Assembly (NCBI RefSeq): GCF_022605725.1
Contig: NC_065555.1
Location: 23,174,774-23,238,773, forward strand
Source: Anthonomus grandis grandis
Lineage: Eukaryota > Arthropoda > Insecta > Coleoptera > Curculionidae
DNA length: 64,000 nucleotides
Reading direction: 5' to 3'
A program made the position numbers and the translations under genes. Below, piece by piece: positions 22,252-33,822 of the stretch (positions within the stretch are counted from its first letter, which is position 1; each line of letters begins with the position of its first letter). Under the pieces are notes generated by a model. That model had not been told where the DNA came from, made no database searches, and saw only the letters and a list, made by a program, of their open reading frames with translations.

Positions 22252-23899
22252 AGTAGTAGTAGTAGTAGTAGTAGTAAGGGCGGGGGAGCTACAGCTCGGC
22301 AAGTAGGCCTGAGCAGTCGCTTTTCGTCAACCCCAGAATCACCCACCCCTACACCTCCGATCCCAATGAGCGGTCTCCACTGAGTCGGTTCGTCCTTTTA
22401 ATAAAGGCTTGCACGTTGTCCCAGTCCAGATCTCTAAGATCTTCCCGCTGGAGTGTCGTTGCTCCGAAAATTTTCCTTCTCAGGCGACTCCACCTATCAC
22501 AGATACCTAGTATAAGGTATGAAGTTTTCTCCCCTGTACCGCAATTCGGACAGAGTGGGCTTTCTCTTATACCAAGAAGGTGTAGATTCTTGTTTAGACT
22601 GTTGTGCCCGGTCAGGATTCCCACCAAATCTTTGATACTTTGTCGGGTCTTTGTTAGCAGTCGCCTTGCTTTAGAGCTGTCATGGTCTGGTATCATTTCC
22701 TTGGCCTGTCTACATCCTTCTGTCCTCCTCTAATTCTTTCTTGTTTTTTCCCAGGCATAATTATTAAGTGCCTGGAAGATTTGTTTTTTGCTAAGACCGA
22801 GATAAGGTTCGGGGCCTACGAAGGGGTTAACGGAACCTTGTCTTGCCAGTTCGTCGGTCCGCTCATTGCCCTCAACACCTTGGTGTCCTGAAACCCACCT
22901 CAGTCTCACTTCATTGTGTGCTGCAAGCCTTTTCAATGCGTCATTCTTGGACTAGCGCTGAGCTGGCCCTGGGTTTCTGAATCGGCTTGATAGCAGCTTG
23001 TCTATCGGAGTAGATGCAAATCCCCCCGTTAACTTCCAATGCCTCTGGTTTTTGTTCGCTACTTCGAATATAGCAAACACCTCCGCTTGGAAAACTGTGG
23101 TGTATTTCCCTAGCGGGAAGGATTCCACTGTGTTCGTTTCCATCCTGTACACTTCGGCTCCGGCTGAATTGGTGCTTTTCATCTATGATCCATCTGTGTA
23201 CCAGGCCTGGAAACCACTTGGCTCTTTAATTTGGTTCTCCGACCATTCTTCCCTTGTCGGGATTTCGACTTGAAACCCCTTCTTTAACCTTAGTTTGCCA
23301 CTTTCTTTAGTGTATCTGGATGTTAGAATTGGTATGTTCTTACACATCCTGAGAGCAATCGTCATATGGCCTTGTCCTAAGTGAACATTGCGCCACCCTC
23401 CGCTATCTCTCAATCCAAACTGGGAGGTCCGGTAGCCCAAGAAGAATATTTAGTGGTGCCGCAGGTGTTATTCTCATAGCTCCAGTAATTCCCAAGCAGA
23501 CCAGTCTTTGCAGTCTGGTCAGCTTTTGGGCGTTTGTGACCTTTAATACGGCTGGCCACCATACCACGGATCCGTACGAGAACCTCGGTCGTACGACTGC
23601 GGTATAAAGCCACTGGAGAACGTGGGGTTTAAGACCCCATCTTGTACCTATTGTTTGCCGTAATTGCCATGGCCGTTGCCTTATTTACTGCCTGCTCTAC
23701 GTGAGTTTTAAACGTGAGCTTGCTGTTTAAAATGACTCCCAAGTATTTGACCTGGTGCCTCAATGTTAGGCGAGTCTGATACATAATGGGAGGTTTGAAG
23801 CCTGTCAAATTCCGCCTCTTAGTAAAGAGAATGAGCTAAGTCTTTTCGGGGTTGACCGACAGCCCTGTCTCCCGACACCACTGTTCCACTATCCTGCAC
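22252..23899 (-). mobile_element. I-like LINE with RNase H, 5'-truncated, 14-bp target duplication
   Basis: Flanked by identical GGCCATCATCCACT (22238-22251 and 23900-23913). On the minus strand the copy runs from the RT thumb (GLSVNPEKT, RLTLRHQVKYLGVILNSKLT) through RNase H to a C-terminal domain and a (TAC)n tail of about eight units abutting the left duplication. The ends, truncation and duplication are all those of target-primed reverse transcription. A second shorter copy of the same family is at 43653-44119 on the other strand. Confidence 0.85.
22349..23890 (-). pseudogene. LINE ORF2 C-terminal half: RT thumb, RNase H, cysteine-containing tail
   Basis: RNase H motifs are in order: AWYTDGS (first Asp), TTVFQAEVFAIFEVA (Glu), WVSGHQGVEGNERTDELAR (last Asp and His). 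The C-terminal part, 22349-22696, reads LHLLGIRESPLCPNCGTGE then CDRWSRLRR, a C-x2-C...C tail common to R1/I-like elements, and ends FIKRTNRLSGDRSLGSEV. A TAG follows PEKT in the thumb, and frame changes separate the RNase H blocks. It is a dead copy. Confidence 0.8.
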
Positions 23900-24529
23900 G
23901 GCCATCATCCACTTTAAATAAGGTAAAGAATTAAAGCAATAAATTATTAATTTGGGATTTTAGTTTTTTTACAGAAGTTATAGGGAACACAAATTCACGA
24001 GATTATGTAAGAACATGTTACTAAACCGCCCTTGCTTGGCGAAAAATAAACGTATTATTTCCTTAAACTTCTATGTGAGTTTCTAGTTGAGCATTAAAGC
24101 TTTTGATATATCTAGAAAAAAATTACATTACCAGATAATTTAAACAAATCTAAAAAAAAAAATATTTTTTTAATATTTCCACGTTTAAAAATTCTAATGA
24201 TGTATAACTTTTATCATTGGGAGAGAGTTCAAATTTTCATTAATAGATAAAAGGATGTTGTTAAATAAATAACCGAATCAATTGTTTCTAGTATGACTTT
24301 ATGGTAAAAGAAATTATTGGATAAACCGGTCATAAAGAATCGCTGGAAAATATTCAAGTTATCATAATTTATGTTTTAAAAATGACTACCAGATGGCGTA
24401 ACTGCCATCTTAAATTTTAAAATTGCATTTTCTTTAAATTTTGCATAATAAACTTTTTTCACATTTTTAAAGAGTACCAGAATATCTATCATTTTCGTAA
24501 AAAAAAACTCTTTTTGATTTTTTTAAAAA

Positions 24530-24565
24530 TCAGGGACAACCACATTATTAGTGGGTTGTCCCTGA
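24530..24565. repeat. Stable hairpin, 12-bp perfect arms
   Basis: TCAGGGACAACC ... GGTTGTCCCTGA, with an inner AC/GT extension, around an AT-rich loop. It could be a folded short DNA element or a transcript hairpin. Confidence 0.65.
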
Positions 24566-25152
24566 GACGTGATTAGCGATGTATTAAGTTCGATTTCTCA
24601 AAAGCTTTCAAATAAATCATAAACTGTTATACTCTAAATTACACTATTTTATTTTTTCTTCTATAGCATCTATAGTCTAACTTAAAAAAATTTGAAATTA
24701 TAGTTGAAATCTATATACTTTGCTATAGCTATTAAATTTCGCGATAACTTAAAAAACCGAACTCAATATGTAAAAAAACAAATATTGGTGTTTGTTTTTT
24801 TACATTGGAATTGGTTGTATTTGGTTGGAAAAAATGTAAAATATATACTGCAGGGGTTTGTTCTTAGAACTTGTTCAAAACTGTACTTGACTCGTGCTAT
24901 AATTTTATCCTAATTCAACTTTTGTAAAGTAGGTTATGATTCATCTTTAACTAAAATCGAAAAGAAGCATATACAAAATTAGACAAAAATCTATTCCTAG
25001 ATTCTTATACGGTATAAGAAAATGTTGCCTAGTAAAATAAATTAAAGATATAGTAGTATTGCATAGTGGTTATCTAGTCCAATCAATAATCTATATATAA
25101 GTTAAGGAATTGAATATTACCTATTGTTCAAAATAATGACAACACCCCTTAT

Positions 25153-25166
25153 GCTCGTCGACGAGC
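25153..25166. repeat. 14-bp perfect palindrome
   Basis: GCTCGTCGACGAGC, GC-rich in an AT-rich neighbourhood. No associated gene was identified. Confidence 0.6.
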
Positions 25167-25683
25167 GGCTCTCTTCAGTCATCTTATAGGTATTTTCTGT
25201 TTTAATTTTTTTCAAACTAACAATATTAATATCGGCATGCTGTGCAATTGCATACTGCACTGTTAAATTTAAAAGTGCTTATTTTTTTACCAAATTAATA
25301 GTTTAAAAAAAAAATAAGTAGTTTTATGAAACGATTTGGGCAGTACAATGTAGGAATTTGTTTTCAAATGCATTTGAAATTATATTTATGCCTTGCGAAA
25401 ATTCAATAGCGAATGTTAATATATCCTTTTTTCTTCACAATTATCATACAAGCCATACTAAAGTGCAGGAACCTTCTCGAGAGGGTCCAGGAGCAAGAAC
25501 GACTGAAAGAAATGATTTGTACTACCCTAGAAGTGGATTCAATACGATCAAGTAGAAATGATGGACACGAACTCCGAACTGGGTATATATGAACCATAAA
25601 ACTGTTACCAGTATTTGGAAAAAACATAGGGTACAAATATTTTAAATATTCCAACATTCAGGAGATATTTCTATACTTCAGTA

Positions 25684-25830
25684 CTTTAGGGCTCAAAAAT
25701 ACGTTGAGTTGCTGCAAAACCAACTTCTTCCTGTCATTCAAATCCTTCATAATTATAGACCTGGCCATACAGCGGTTATGATAATAAAATTCTTAACAAA
25801 TATTTTCCTAAATGTATTGTATTTTTGTGC
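25684..25830 (+). pseudogene. Possible mariner transposase middle fragment
   Basis: The frame FRAQKYVELLQNQLLPVIQI, then GHTAVMIIKFLTNIFLN, resembles the Y--LLQ--LLP-I ... H---V--FL---F segment before the PPRSPDL block of mariners. The DGAPPH motif is not intact. This rests on pattern only. Confidence 0.3.
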
Positions 25831-26199
25831 GATATTTTTCTATTTTTATCAGAGTTTTCATTATAACGAGTTTATAATTTTCATTATACAAGACATAGCA
25901 TAAGAAACATTTTCAGATTACGATTCTATGGGGTTGTAAGACTGATTTATGTATATCCAGCATTAGAAAAATAGTTTAGACAGTTATAGACAGTCGCGTA
26001 ATATTTTGCGAAATTTGATTGCAGATAATATAGCTAGGTCTATCAAAGTAAGATGCTTACTAATGCTGTATTAAAAAACAACGACTTAGCAGGCTAGTAG
26101 CAGAGCACATGAAATATGGCGCATATTTTCCCAACACTGTATGTAAATGTGAATAGATAAGACCACTGTGCTTGGAATTTTTGTCTTAGTATAATACAT

Positions 26200-27505
26200 A
26201 GAGTTCTTTCATGAGCTGCAATTTGATACTGTTGTGTTCTATGACTTGTGCAAGGCATTTGTCTGTGTGGACCATGGAACTCTCTTGCAAAAGGTTCAGA
26301 GATACAACTTTAGTCCTCATAGTGTAAGGTTAATTCAATCATATCTTGAACATAGGACACGGATTGTGAAAGTCTCGGGAAGGGCTATCGGGGGAGAGCG
26401 TTATTAATATAGAGGTACCCCGGAGTTCTGTTCTGGAGCCCATACTCTTTTCGATTTATATCAATGAAGTACAAGTACAAGTACTTACAAGTACTGAAAC
26501 CAATACAAAATACTTACTCTTCGCCGATGATACCACTGTTTCTTTTGAAGCTGATACCCTGGGGGACTCTCTTGAGACTTCCGTGTGTGCACAGTCAATA
26601 AAGCAATGGTTCTGTGTAAATAGATTACTGTTCGATGAAACAAATATCAAAACGGTTGTTTTTCTCTTAGGAACACTTAGAATGAGAATGATGGGGTGAC
26701 CAGTGTATGGCAAAGAATCTATATGTACTTAGGATTCTGGCAAATAATGTTTCGCATGAAGTCCTTAAAACAGCATACCATGCCATATTTCAATTCCCTC
26801 TAACATGTGCCATTCTGGTCTGGGGACATGCAGCAAAGTGCTCAAGAATCTTTGGTTGGCAACGTAAGGCTGCGAATGTTCTTGAATGAATAGTCTTGGT
26901 TCCAGGGGTGACAGTAGGCATATTTATAAGTCTCTAAGAATTCTCACTGTGCCTTCCCTGTACATATTTGAGAATCTGATGTTTGTTAAGAAAGGTGGGG
27001 GAGCTACGATACACGTGAGAATGAACACCATCATGAAACAAGACATAAGTGTGAGCTGGTGCCGGCTTATTGGAGGCTGGAAAAATGTCAGACTGGGCCA
27101 GGATACTGGGCTATTAAATTTTATAAGAAACTTCCCAATAGTTTTAACTCTCTCCTATTACAGCGATTTAAATAAAGGATTAAGGCTATTTTAATGCAAA
27201 ATGATCCAATGACAACAGCAATCAGGAGTTTCTATCATTTAATTCTTAGAATATTTGTAGAATAACATCAATTAATTTTAAAAATGTAAATATATTTTAT
27301 TTTAATTAACTGTAATTTAAACTAAACATAATTTTAAGTTTAGTATAAAGTTCATTATTTACCTGGTTTTAATTTTTTTAACAATGTTATTGTAATAGTA
27401 GTTTTGTATGACCGTTCTATTGTATATTACATGAAAATGTGATTTACTGCAATTTTGCAAAATGTTGTATATTAACATGAATAAATGAATCTGAATCTGA
27501 CTGTC
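26200..27505 (+). mobile_element. CR1/jockey-type LINE remnant with (TGAATC)n tail
   Basis: RT pieces are FDTVVFYDLCKAFVCVDHGT (motif A), VRLIQSYLEHRTRIVKVSG (motif B side), a frameshifted GVPQGSVLGP region, KYLLFADDTTVSFEADT (catalytic FADD intact), NLYVLRILANNVSHEVLKTA, RIFGWQRKAANVL and IYKSLRILTVPSLYIFENLM, the LINE thumb and tail. After stops the 3' region ends at AATAAATGAATCTGAATCTGA (27483-27503, one base of which is shared flank), a short-unit tail rather than poly(A). The family resembles the LINE at 56400-63513. Confidence 0.75.
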
Positions 27506-27729
27506 TGCGAATGAGTGTTAGTATCATGCCTAAACTGCGCCCTGGAATAATACGAAAATGAGCACACTTCTGTATTTTTGCCAAGATAAAACGTCTTTAT
27601 ATTTGTACAACAAAACCAATTTTAAAACGCGTCCACTCTCTGAACTTAGTATTTAGAGGGTAAATTTCTCCACCCTATCATCGTAACTCAATATTCAACC
27701 GCTTGTTCATGTATAAGGTCCTTAGCTTA

Positions 27730-28886
27730 TACAAGATGTCTCGTAAGGTAAGGGGCAAAACTTCACTACATGTTCTTTAGATTAATTTGAGTCGAAAATG
27801 TCCTATGAACATGGGTCCGCAAATGCTTCCTTACTATCCAAGATATGATTTTTTAAAATTTAATAGTGATATTATGCTAAAAACTATAAAAATGCCAAAA
27901 AATAATTTTATTTACCAAAAAAATTATTACTTTTATGAAAATCACTGTTTTCAATAATTCTTCAAAATTTCCACCTTTATATTGTAAGCACAGTTTAGCC
28001 CTTTTAATGATGTAGCTGATAGTGTTCCAATAATACATGGTCGGTATTACTTAAATCGTTAGCGCTATTTTATAGAGCAGATCAGCCCTGCTACGTGATT
28101 TCTCTGCATACACTAAACTCTTCATATATCCCCACAAGTAATAATCCGAAGGATTTAAATCCGGAGAGCGGGAAAGCCAGGAAACTGCGCCTCTGCGTCC
28201 AGTCCAACATCTAGGAACAGTGTTCTTTAAATATTCAGTCACATTTCTACTACTGGGGGTGGAGCACCATCATGCTTTAACCACATTCATTGTATTTTTC
28301 CGTAAGAACTGAAGATACATTTCAGATCTCATATGATCGTACCACTCCACATCAAATATTAGCCGAAAGGCAAATGGCAGTTGTGGCAATGGCAAATGGC
28401 CTTGGGCAGTTGCTGATGGACGTATGAGAGAAGCATTTAGAATGGATCCTGTTGCTCTCAGTTGATTAAAAACTCTCCGAAATACTCGTCTATAAGGTAT
28501 TCTTCGGTTTTGATATACTGCTGCTCTACTACTTCCGTTATAATATCCGTATACAAGTAGGATATCTGTGTATTCTTTATTTGTAAATACAAACAATGCA
28601 CTAATTTGCTCAAATTTCTGTTAAACTGACGCACCTACTGTAAGAGAATAACAAAAACGAAAAAACGCCCACTTGATGTTGGTAGGTCATATTAAAGAAA
28701 TTGATTATTAGAACATTGTAGTTTTCGGCACCATAATACTATTAACTTTAAAAAAAAATCATATTAAAAAAATATCATATACACAAGGAAGCATTTGCGG
28801 ACCCATACTCGTAGGACATTTTCGACTTATATTTACCTGAAAAACACGTAGTGAAATTTGTCTCTTCCCTCGCGGGACACTCTGTA
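27730..28886 (-). mobile_element. Internally deleted mariner element, TA target duplication
   Basis: Ends match as inverted repeats: left TACAAGATGTCTCG and right (reverse complement) TACAGAGTGTCCCG, with longer matches inside (AGTCGAAAATGTCCTA, GGGTCCGCAAATGCTTCC). TA flanks both sides (27728-27729, 28887-28888). Only N- and C-terminal transposase pieces remain inside. Confidence 0.8.
28051..28596 (-). pseudogene. Mariner-type transposase, N- and C-terminal pieces
   Basis: The N-terminal piece (28270-28596) contains FTNKEYTDILLVYGYYNGSS then YQNRRIPYRRVFRRVFNQLR, the helix-turn-helix region of a divergent insect mariner-like group. The C-terminal piece (28051-28242) has TVPRCWTGRRGAVSWLSRSP then DLNPSDYYLWGYMKSLVY. 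The first two catalytic blocks are missing between them, so this is a non-autonomous deletion derivative. Confidence 0.75.
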
Positions 28887-30105
28887 TAATGGCATAGCCT
28901 CACAGGTAAAGGAATTTAAGCTTGTTCAAAATCCCTACAAACAGATTGTTTTAGAAGGATAGTATTTAGGTAATGTATTAGTGCCGACAATTTAACATTT
29001 TTCCATTCTTTATGGTTCTTATAGTATACTTATAGGAGCAAAGCAGGTTTTTATGCTTTGCTGCCTTTAGACCCTTTAGTTTAGTACCTGTGATTTATAA
29101 TTAAAATTGTAGAAATTCTTGTTAAATATCTTTATTTTCATTTCATCTAAACAATCTACAACAAAAGCACCCAGAGAAAATAACTGCAGAGGAAATGGCT
29201 GATCTTAACAATACTAATTGTAATGAATTTATCCCAATAATACTAATTCTCGAAATAAATTCTCCAGAACATTCCGAAGTGGAACCCATTACCCAAATGT
29301 TCTAACTATCTGATAATGGTTTAATAATATCAAAATAATAATAATTTTCTCTGATCATTTGTTCTTATTATGCTTAACGTTTTACTAAACATTTATATAT
29401 TGATTCTTCGATCGAGTGAAGATAAACCTATATCTAAATTAATTATTAAAAGAAATTAATTACGCTCAAGTAATATTTTATGATCGAAACTCGATAACAA
29501 TCGGTGAAAATATTCATGAGTTTAGGGGACGTCGTTAAATATAGTTATATCATTAATGACTCTCGAATTCGATAATTTAAAAGCCAATTATTCCGTGGCA
29601 TAGAAAATAGTAGCTTATTCCAGGAAAATATTTTAACAGGATCAAAAAGGCCAATTTACAAATACATGAGTTATTTTTACCACCAAGGCCTAAAATATAT
29701 TTTACATGGTTCGAATTCAATAAAATTTTTCACTTTACGTTATGGAATTAATTAATTAAATTCCGCATAGAACTTTTGCTATAATTGAAATGTTATTGAT
29801 AAATAGCATGGACATTAAGGTATAATATCGAATAAGGATTTATAAGAGAGTTAAATTATATTATTGATAAATAAATAATTGATCAACTAATTTTATTTGA
29901 TCAAGGTCTTTATATATTTTGTGTTTAGAACCTCCGTCTTTGGGCTCCCTTCATACATCTGGAAAATTTTTTAACGGCAACTTATAACGTATCTCAAAAG
30001 AATGTGGTCAAAAAGAGTTATTCGACAAAATTGAAATACTTTGAAAATAAATACCTGGGGTTAAGGATGAATTAATCATACATCGATAACGGCTTGAAGA
30101 TAACA
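28887..30105. other. No recognisable feature
   Basis: AT-rich non-coding DNA between two mariner-type elements. Confidence 0.4.
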
Positions 30106-30189
30106 TACAGAGTGTCTCTGAAAGGTCTGTACAAAATCCTAGGACAACTTCCTGAGTTCAAAACAAGCCGATTTAAAGCAACTTTCCTT

Positions 30190-30948
30190 GGTAAGATGCG
30201 ATAAAGAACTCCAAAGTGGCGTATACCAAATCATCAAACATTTGCTGCTATTAAGAGACGCCTTCGCGAAACCGGTAGTGTTACTTCTGTAACTGTCAAT
30301 TATGGACGGCACCGTATGATAATACCACCATACAAAGCTTGGAAAGAATCCATGAAGATCCTACATTAAGCACCAGATGCTTAGGTTTAGAAGTAGATGA
30401 ATCTAAGGATGTGGTTGAAAGTATGATGTAGTTTATACCACCTGCAAAAGGTACTACAAGGCTCTTTGCCTATGGATTTTAAACAACGTTTGGTCTTCTG
30501 TCAACTTGTCAGTGAAAACAGAGAACAAAATTAAAATCTTGCCAAGCGAATTTTGTTTACATGCTTTACAAGAAGTAATGTAAGTAACTTTCATAATGAA
30601 AATGTTTACGCTGATGAGAATCCCAACGCCACTAAAGTAACTCATTTGCAACATGAGTTTTATTTAGGGTCAATGTATAGACGGAAATCATTGGCAATTT
30701 TATAATTGGTCTTGTAATTTTACCACCAAGGCTGGTGTGAATTATTAAAAACATTTACAAAATACGCTGCCAGATTTATTAGAAGAATTGCCATTACAAC
30801 TTCGGCAAGATATCTGGTTCATGCATGATGATGATGCTCTACCGCATTTCACTTTAAATGTTAATAATAATATCCAAATAGATGAATTGGAAGAGGAAAT
30901 GACACTTCTGTGATCTGGCTACAACGCTCACCGGACTTGACTCAATTA
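30190..30948 (+). pseudogene. Mariner transposase, N-terminal and catalytic pieces
   Basis: Recognisable blocks: HQTFAAIKRRLRETGSVTSV (helix-turn-helix), a RCLGLEVDESKDVVES segment, ENVYADENPNATKV, LPDLLEELPLQLRQDIWFMH then DDDALPHFTLNVN (family form HDGAPPHFS), and VIWLQRSPDLTQL at the right edge, where the nested element enters. The expected FTDEA block reads FTRSNV, so the first catalytic residue is lost. Stops and frame changes are frequent. Confidence 0.8.
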
Positions 30949-30980
30949 TACTCTATTTCAGAAGTGTATAGAGGCAATAA
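30949..30980 (+). repeat. Left terminal inverted repeat of the DD82E element
   Basis: First 25 bases pair with the right end with one mismatch; the similarity continues to about 32 bases with a one-base gap. Confidence 0.85.
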
Positions 30981-31279
30981 ACTGGGGAATTCCGTTCTGT
31001 TTGGCTACATTTCGTGGTAGTTCATAGGCGCAGGTACTTATAATATTTATGAATTTAATTTTCACGGATTAAATGCCTTTATTTTGAAAGAGATTAAATA
31101 CTAAATAAATACTTTTAATCCTTTTGTATAGGTACCTATCTTTTAACGCTTTGTAACATGCAAAAATGGGGTCAGGTAATATATACAGACTATAAATACT
31201 TTTAAATCATATTTTAAACGTTAGTAGTCACTGCTACGCTGTAGTGTAGTCACAATATTATTATCCCAATATTTAAAAA

Positions 31280-32632
31280 ATGGAGGTATTCAGTCCAACG
31301 AAAAGATGTACTAAAAATTCTCCACTATCGCTGAGTGAAAAAGTTATTATTTTAAATGTACATGATTGCATAAAACACGATTACCCTAGTTTTACTGTGC
31401 AAGAAATTGTTGAAAAATGTTCTCGAATGAGTGGAATTGGAAAGTCCACCATTTTCAAATTGTTGCGGGAAAGAAAAGTAGCAGGTCAAGTGGAATCTCC
31501 CAAGCAAAAGCCAGGACGACCTACAAAAGTCCTTGATGAAAATGCTAAATGTATAATTCGAAGAAAAGTTCACTCTTTTCATTTTAAAAAGGAAATACCC
31601 ACCCTAGACAAAATTTTAATGGAGCTTGGCCGAGATGACAGTATTCCGTTGATAAGTAGAAAACTTTTATGGAAAACTTTAAAAAATATGGATTTTGCCT
31701 GGGAAAAGCATAACCGCAAAGCACTTTTACTGGAGAGCGACGAAACTGTTTGTTGGAGACGACAATACTTACGAAGTATCAAGCAGTACCGCAGGGAGCA
31801 AAATAAAGTTTTTTATCTTGATGAGACGTGGATTAACGAAGGTTATATAGTCCAAAAAATGTGGCAAGACAAAAATATAACCAGTGCTCGCCAAGCTTTC
31901 ATAGAATGCCTGTCTACGGGTATTAAAGTACCTTCGGGAAAAGGAAAAAGACTTATAATCACACATATTGGAAGCGAAGAGGGATTTTTAAAAGAAGGTC
32001 TGCTAACCTTTGAGTCGACTCGCACAGGAGATTACCATGAAGACATGAACTCAGACGTTTTCGAGGACTATTTTGGTGAAATGATAAAATTTCTTCCGGC
32101 TAATTCGGTAGTGGTTATGGATAACGCAAGCTATCATTCACGGCGAATAGAGAAGACGCCAACTTCAAGTTGGAGAAAGCAAGAAATTATCGATTGGCTG
32201 ACTGCAAAAGGTATTGCGTTTGAAGCAAATTTGATAAAAAAAGAACTGCTGGCAATAGCAAACTTACACAAAACTCGTTTCATGAAATACGCCGTGGAAG
32301 ATATAGCCGAAAAATATAATATAACTGTACTGCGCTTACCGCCATATCATTGCGAACTAAATCCTATAGAACTGATATGGGCGCAGGTAAAAGGATTTGT
32401 AGCAAGACAAAACACGACTTTTAAAATGAAAGATGTTAAGCTACTGTTTGATCAAGCCATTACGGAAGCGACACCAGAGAATTGGCGAAAAGCAGTCCAG
32501 CATGTAATTAAGCAAGAGGACAAAATGTGGGATCTTGACAACCTCATCGATCAGACAGTCGATCCTTTAATTATAATGTCAAGAGGTGATGACAGTTCGT
32601 CAGATGACGAAGAAGACTACAATCTATTATAA
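31280..32632 (+). CDS. Intact DDE transposase, IS630-Tc1-mariner superfamily, DD82E spacing
   Basis: 450 codons without interruption. The N-terminal part (about residues 15-165) holds two helix-turn-helix-like segments (SEKVIILNVHDCI...VQEIVEKCSR with GIGKSTIFKLLRER; and TLDKILMEL...SRKLLWKTLKNM) joined by QKPGRPTK at 76-83, an AT-hook-like GRP linker as in Tc1/mariner enzymes. Catalytic residues: D181 in VFYLDETWI, D281 in VVVMDNASYH, E364 in CELNPIELIWA. D281 and E364 are separated by 82 residues, much more than the 34-41 of Tc1/mariner and close relatives. The C-terminus is acidic (GDDSSSDDEEDYNLL). The ATG at 31280 starts MEVFSPTKRC. The enzyme would cut and paste its own element at TA. 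I recall a DD82E group called Sailor; I could not check membership. All key residues are present, so activity is possible. Confidence 0.92.
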   Translation: MEVFSPTKRCTKNSPLSLSEKVIILNVHDCIKHDYPSFTVQEIVEKCSRMSGIGKSTIFKLLRERKVAGQVESPKQKPGRPTKVLDENAKCIIRRKVHSFHFKKEIPTLDKILMELGRDDSIPLISRKLLWKTLKNMDFAWEKHNRKALLLESDETVCWRRQYLRSIKQYRREQNKVFYLDETWINEGYIVQKMWQDKNITSARQAFIECLSTGIKVPSGKGKRLIITHIGSEEGFLKEGLLTFESTRTGDYHEDMNSDVFEDYFGEMIKFLPANSVVVMDNASYHSRRIEKTPTSSWRKQEIIDWLTAKGIAFEANLIKKELLAIANLHKTRFMKYAVEDIAEKYNITVLRLPPYHCELNPIELIWAQVKGFVARQNTTFKMKDVKLLFDQAITEATPENWRKAVQHVIKQEDKMWDLDNLIDQTVDPLIIMSRGDDSSSDDEEDYNLL

Positions 32633-33018
32633 TTTAAAATTGTTATACACTGTTCAAAAAGTGCCAGATCCAAAAGTGACATTTTCAACTGTTTTACTCT
32701 ACATATTATGTTCAATAAATTTGTGAAAAAAATATATTATTCCATTTAAACAAAAGTAACTTTCTAAAATAAGATAGCATTTAAGTACATTAATTATAAG
32801 GTAAAAAACAAGTCCCAGTTGCACGCCTTTGGCGAACCGTTTTCAATGTTTATCAGTGGGTAACAATGGGCAAAACTCATAAATTGACCCAAAACCGGGT
32901 GGCACTACCTGCAATCAACGAAAAGAAAGAATTTTACATTGAAACTAATACCCAACTAAGGTAGTGGCATAAAATATTGGTGGATCACCAGGTACCACTT
33001 TTGCATACCTAATGAGGT

Positions 33019-33050
33019 TTTATTGCTCTACACACTTCTGAAATAGAGTA
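33019..33050 (-). repeat. Right terminal inverted repeat of the DD82E element
   Basis: Reverse complement of the left terminal repeat with one substitution in 25 bases and a one-base gap further in. Confidence 0.85.
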
Positions 33051-33052
33051 TA

Positions 33053-33272
33053 GATTATTTTTTTATGGAAGTCTTTTAAAATGGTGTACTCTAGAGCATT
33101 TAATACAGAAGAAGCGTTATGGGCAAGGATTCAAAATGCAGCCAACATACTAAAGAACGATGCGAAGTTGATGCAAAGAGTACTTTTTAACTTTTTACGC
33201 CGTGTTAATATGTGTATTCATGTTGACGGAGGTCATTTTAAACAATTGTTAGAAGTGTATAATAATTAACAT
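33053..33272 (+). pseudogene. Mariner transposase C-terminus (right of nested element)
   Basis: Continues the gene cut at 30948: an 8-T run puts DYFFM out of frame with the following ALWARIQNAANILKNDAKL then VLFNFLRRVNMCIHVDGGHF, which is the standard mariner end (RR---C---DGGHFE-LL). The stop is at 33267-33269. Confidence 0.8.
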
Positions 33273-33822
33273 TACTTTAAATAAATTATTGTTTCTCATT
33301 AAATTAAAACAATCTTCCTCCAAACTACTTTAAAAGTAATAACACAAAAAATTTCATTCCAATTTTTTATTATTTCAGTGCGGCATCAAAGACTAAAACA
33401 CGAAATATCTTGGTAACGGTTAATTTTAGCGGATTCTAACCTAAGAGTACCCTTTTTATTTAAAAGTGTTAGAGAAATTGTTTCCTTTACAAAAAAAATA
33501 AAAACCACACTTGCAAAAAAGTTATGGCCATTTTACATTATCATAACAGTGCAGTATGAAGCGTCTCCTATTGGCCGTAGTAAAACATGCCAATTTTTAA
33601 TTTTCTTTTATCTAAAAACCCCTAGGTATGAATGTTCAAAGTGTTATGTCGCAAAATGTTAAAAAAAATACATGAAATCGATTTTTATTGTTTAAATTTA
33701 ACATGCTATAACTAAAAAATGAAGCATCTCTGGGCTAAGGTAAGTTGCTTTAAAGTGGCTTATTTTCACCTCAGGAATTTGTCCTATGATTTTGTACAGA
33801 CCTTTTAGAGACACCTTTTATA

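Larger units (their letters stand above)
23914..25683. other. AT-rich stretch; two palindromes, no gene assigned
   Basis: Contains hairpins at 24530-24565 and 25153-25166 but no supported coding sequence. Open frames here are short and lysine/phenylalanine-rich. Confidence 0.4.
30949..33050 (+). mobile_element. Complete DD82E-type Tc1/mariner-superfamily transposon
   Basis: 2102 bp. Termini are TACTCTATTTCAGAAGTGTA and, reverse-complemented, TACTCTATTTCAGAAGTGTG, extending through TAGAG: 24 of 25 positions match, with a further CAATAAA after a one-base gap. Flanking TA at 30947-30948 and 33051-33052. Excising the element with one TA brings SPDLTQL next to DY in the host mariner, where family members have LDFFLW, so the border is confirmed by the interrupted gene. 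It carries one intact transposase gene. Confidence 0.9.
30106..33822 (+). mobile_element. Older mariner, carrying a nested DD82E transposon
   Basis: Left end TACAGAGTGTCTCTGAAAGG and right end (reverse complement) ...GGTGTCTCTAAAAGG share a long inverted repeat (both continue TCTGTACAAAATC-TAGGAC and later TTTAAAGCAACTTNCCTT). Without the 2.1 kb nested element it would be about 1.6 kb. Its transposase is cut in the PPRSPDL-DFFLWG block by the nested insertion. Confidence 0.8.

Noticed and set aside
31352..31966. Minus-strand open frames within 31280-32632
   Set aside because: Shadows of the intact transposase on the other strand.
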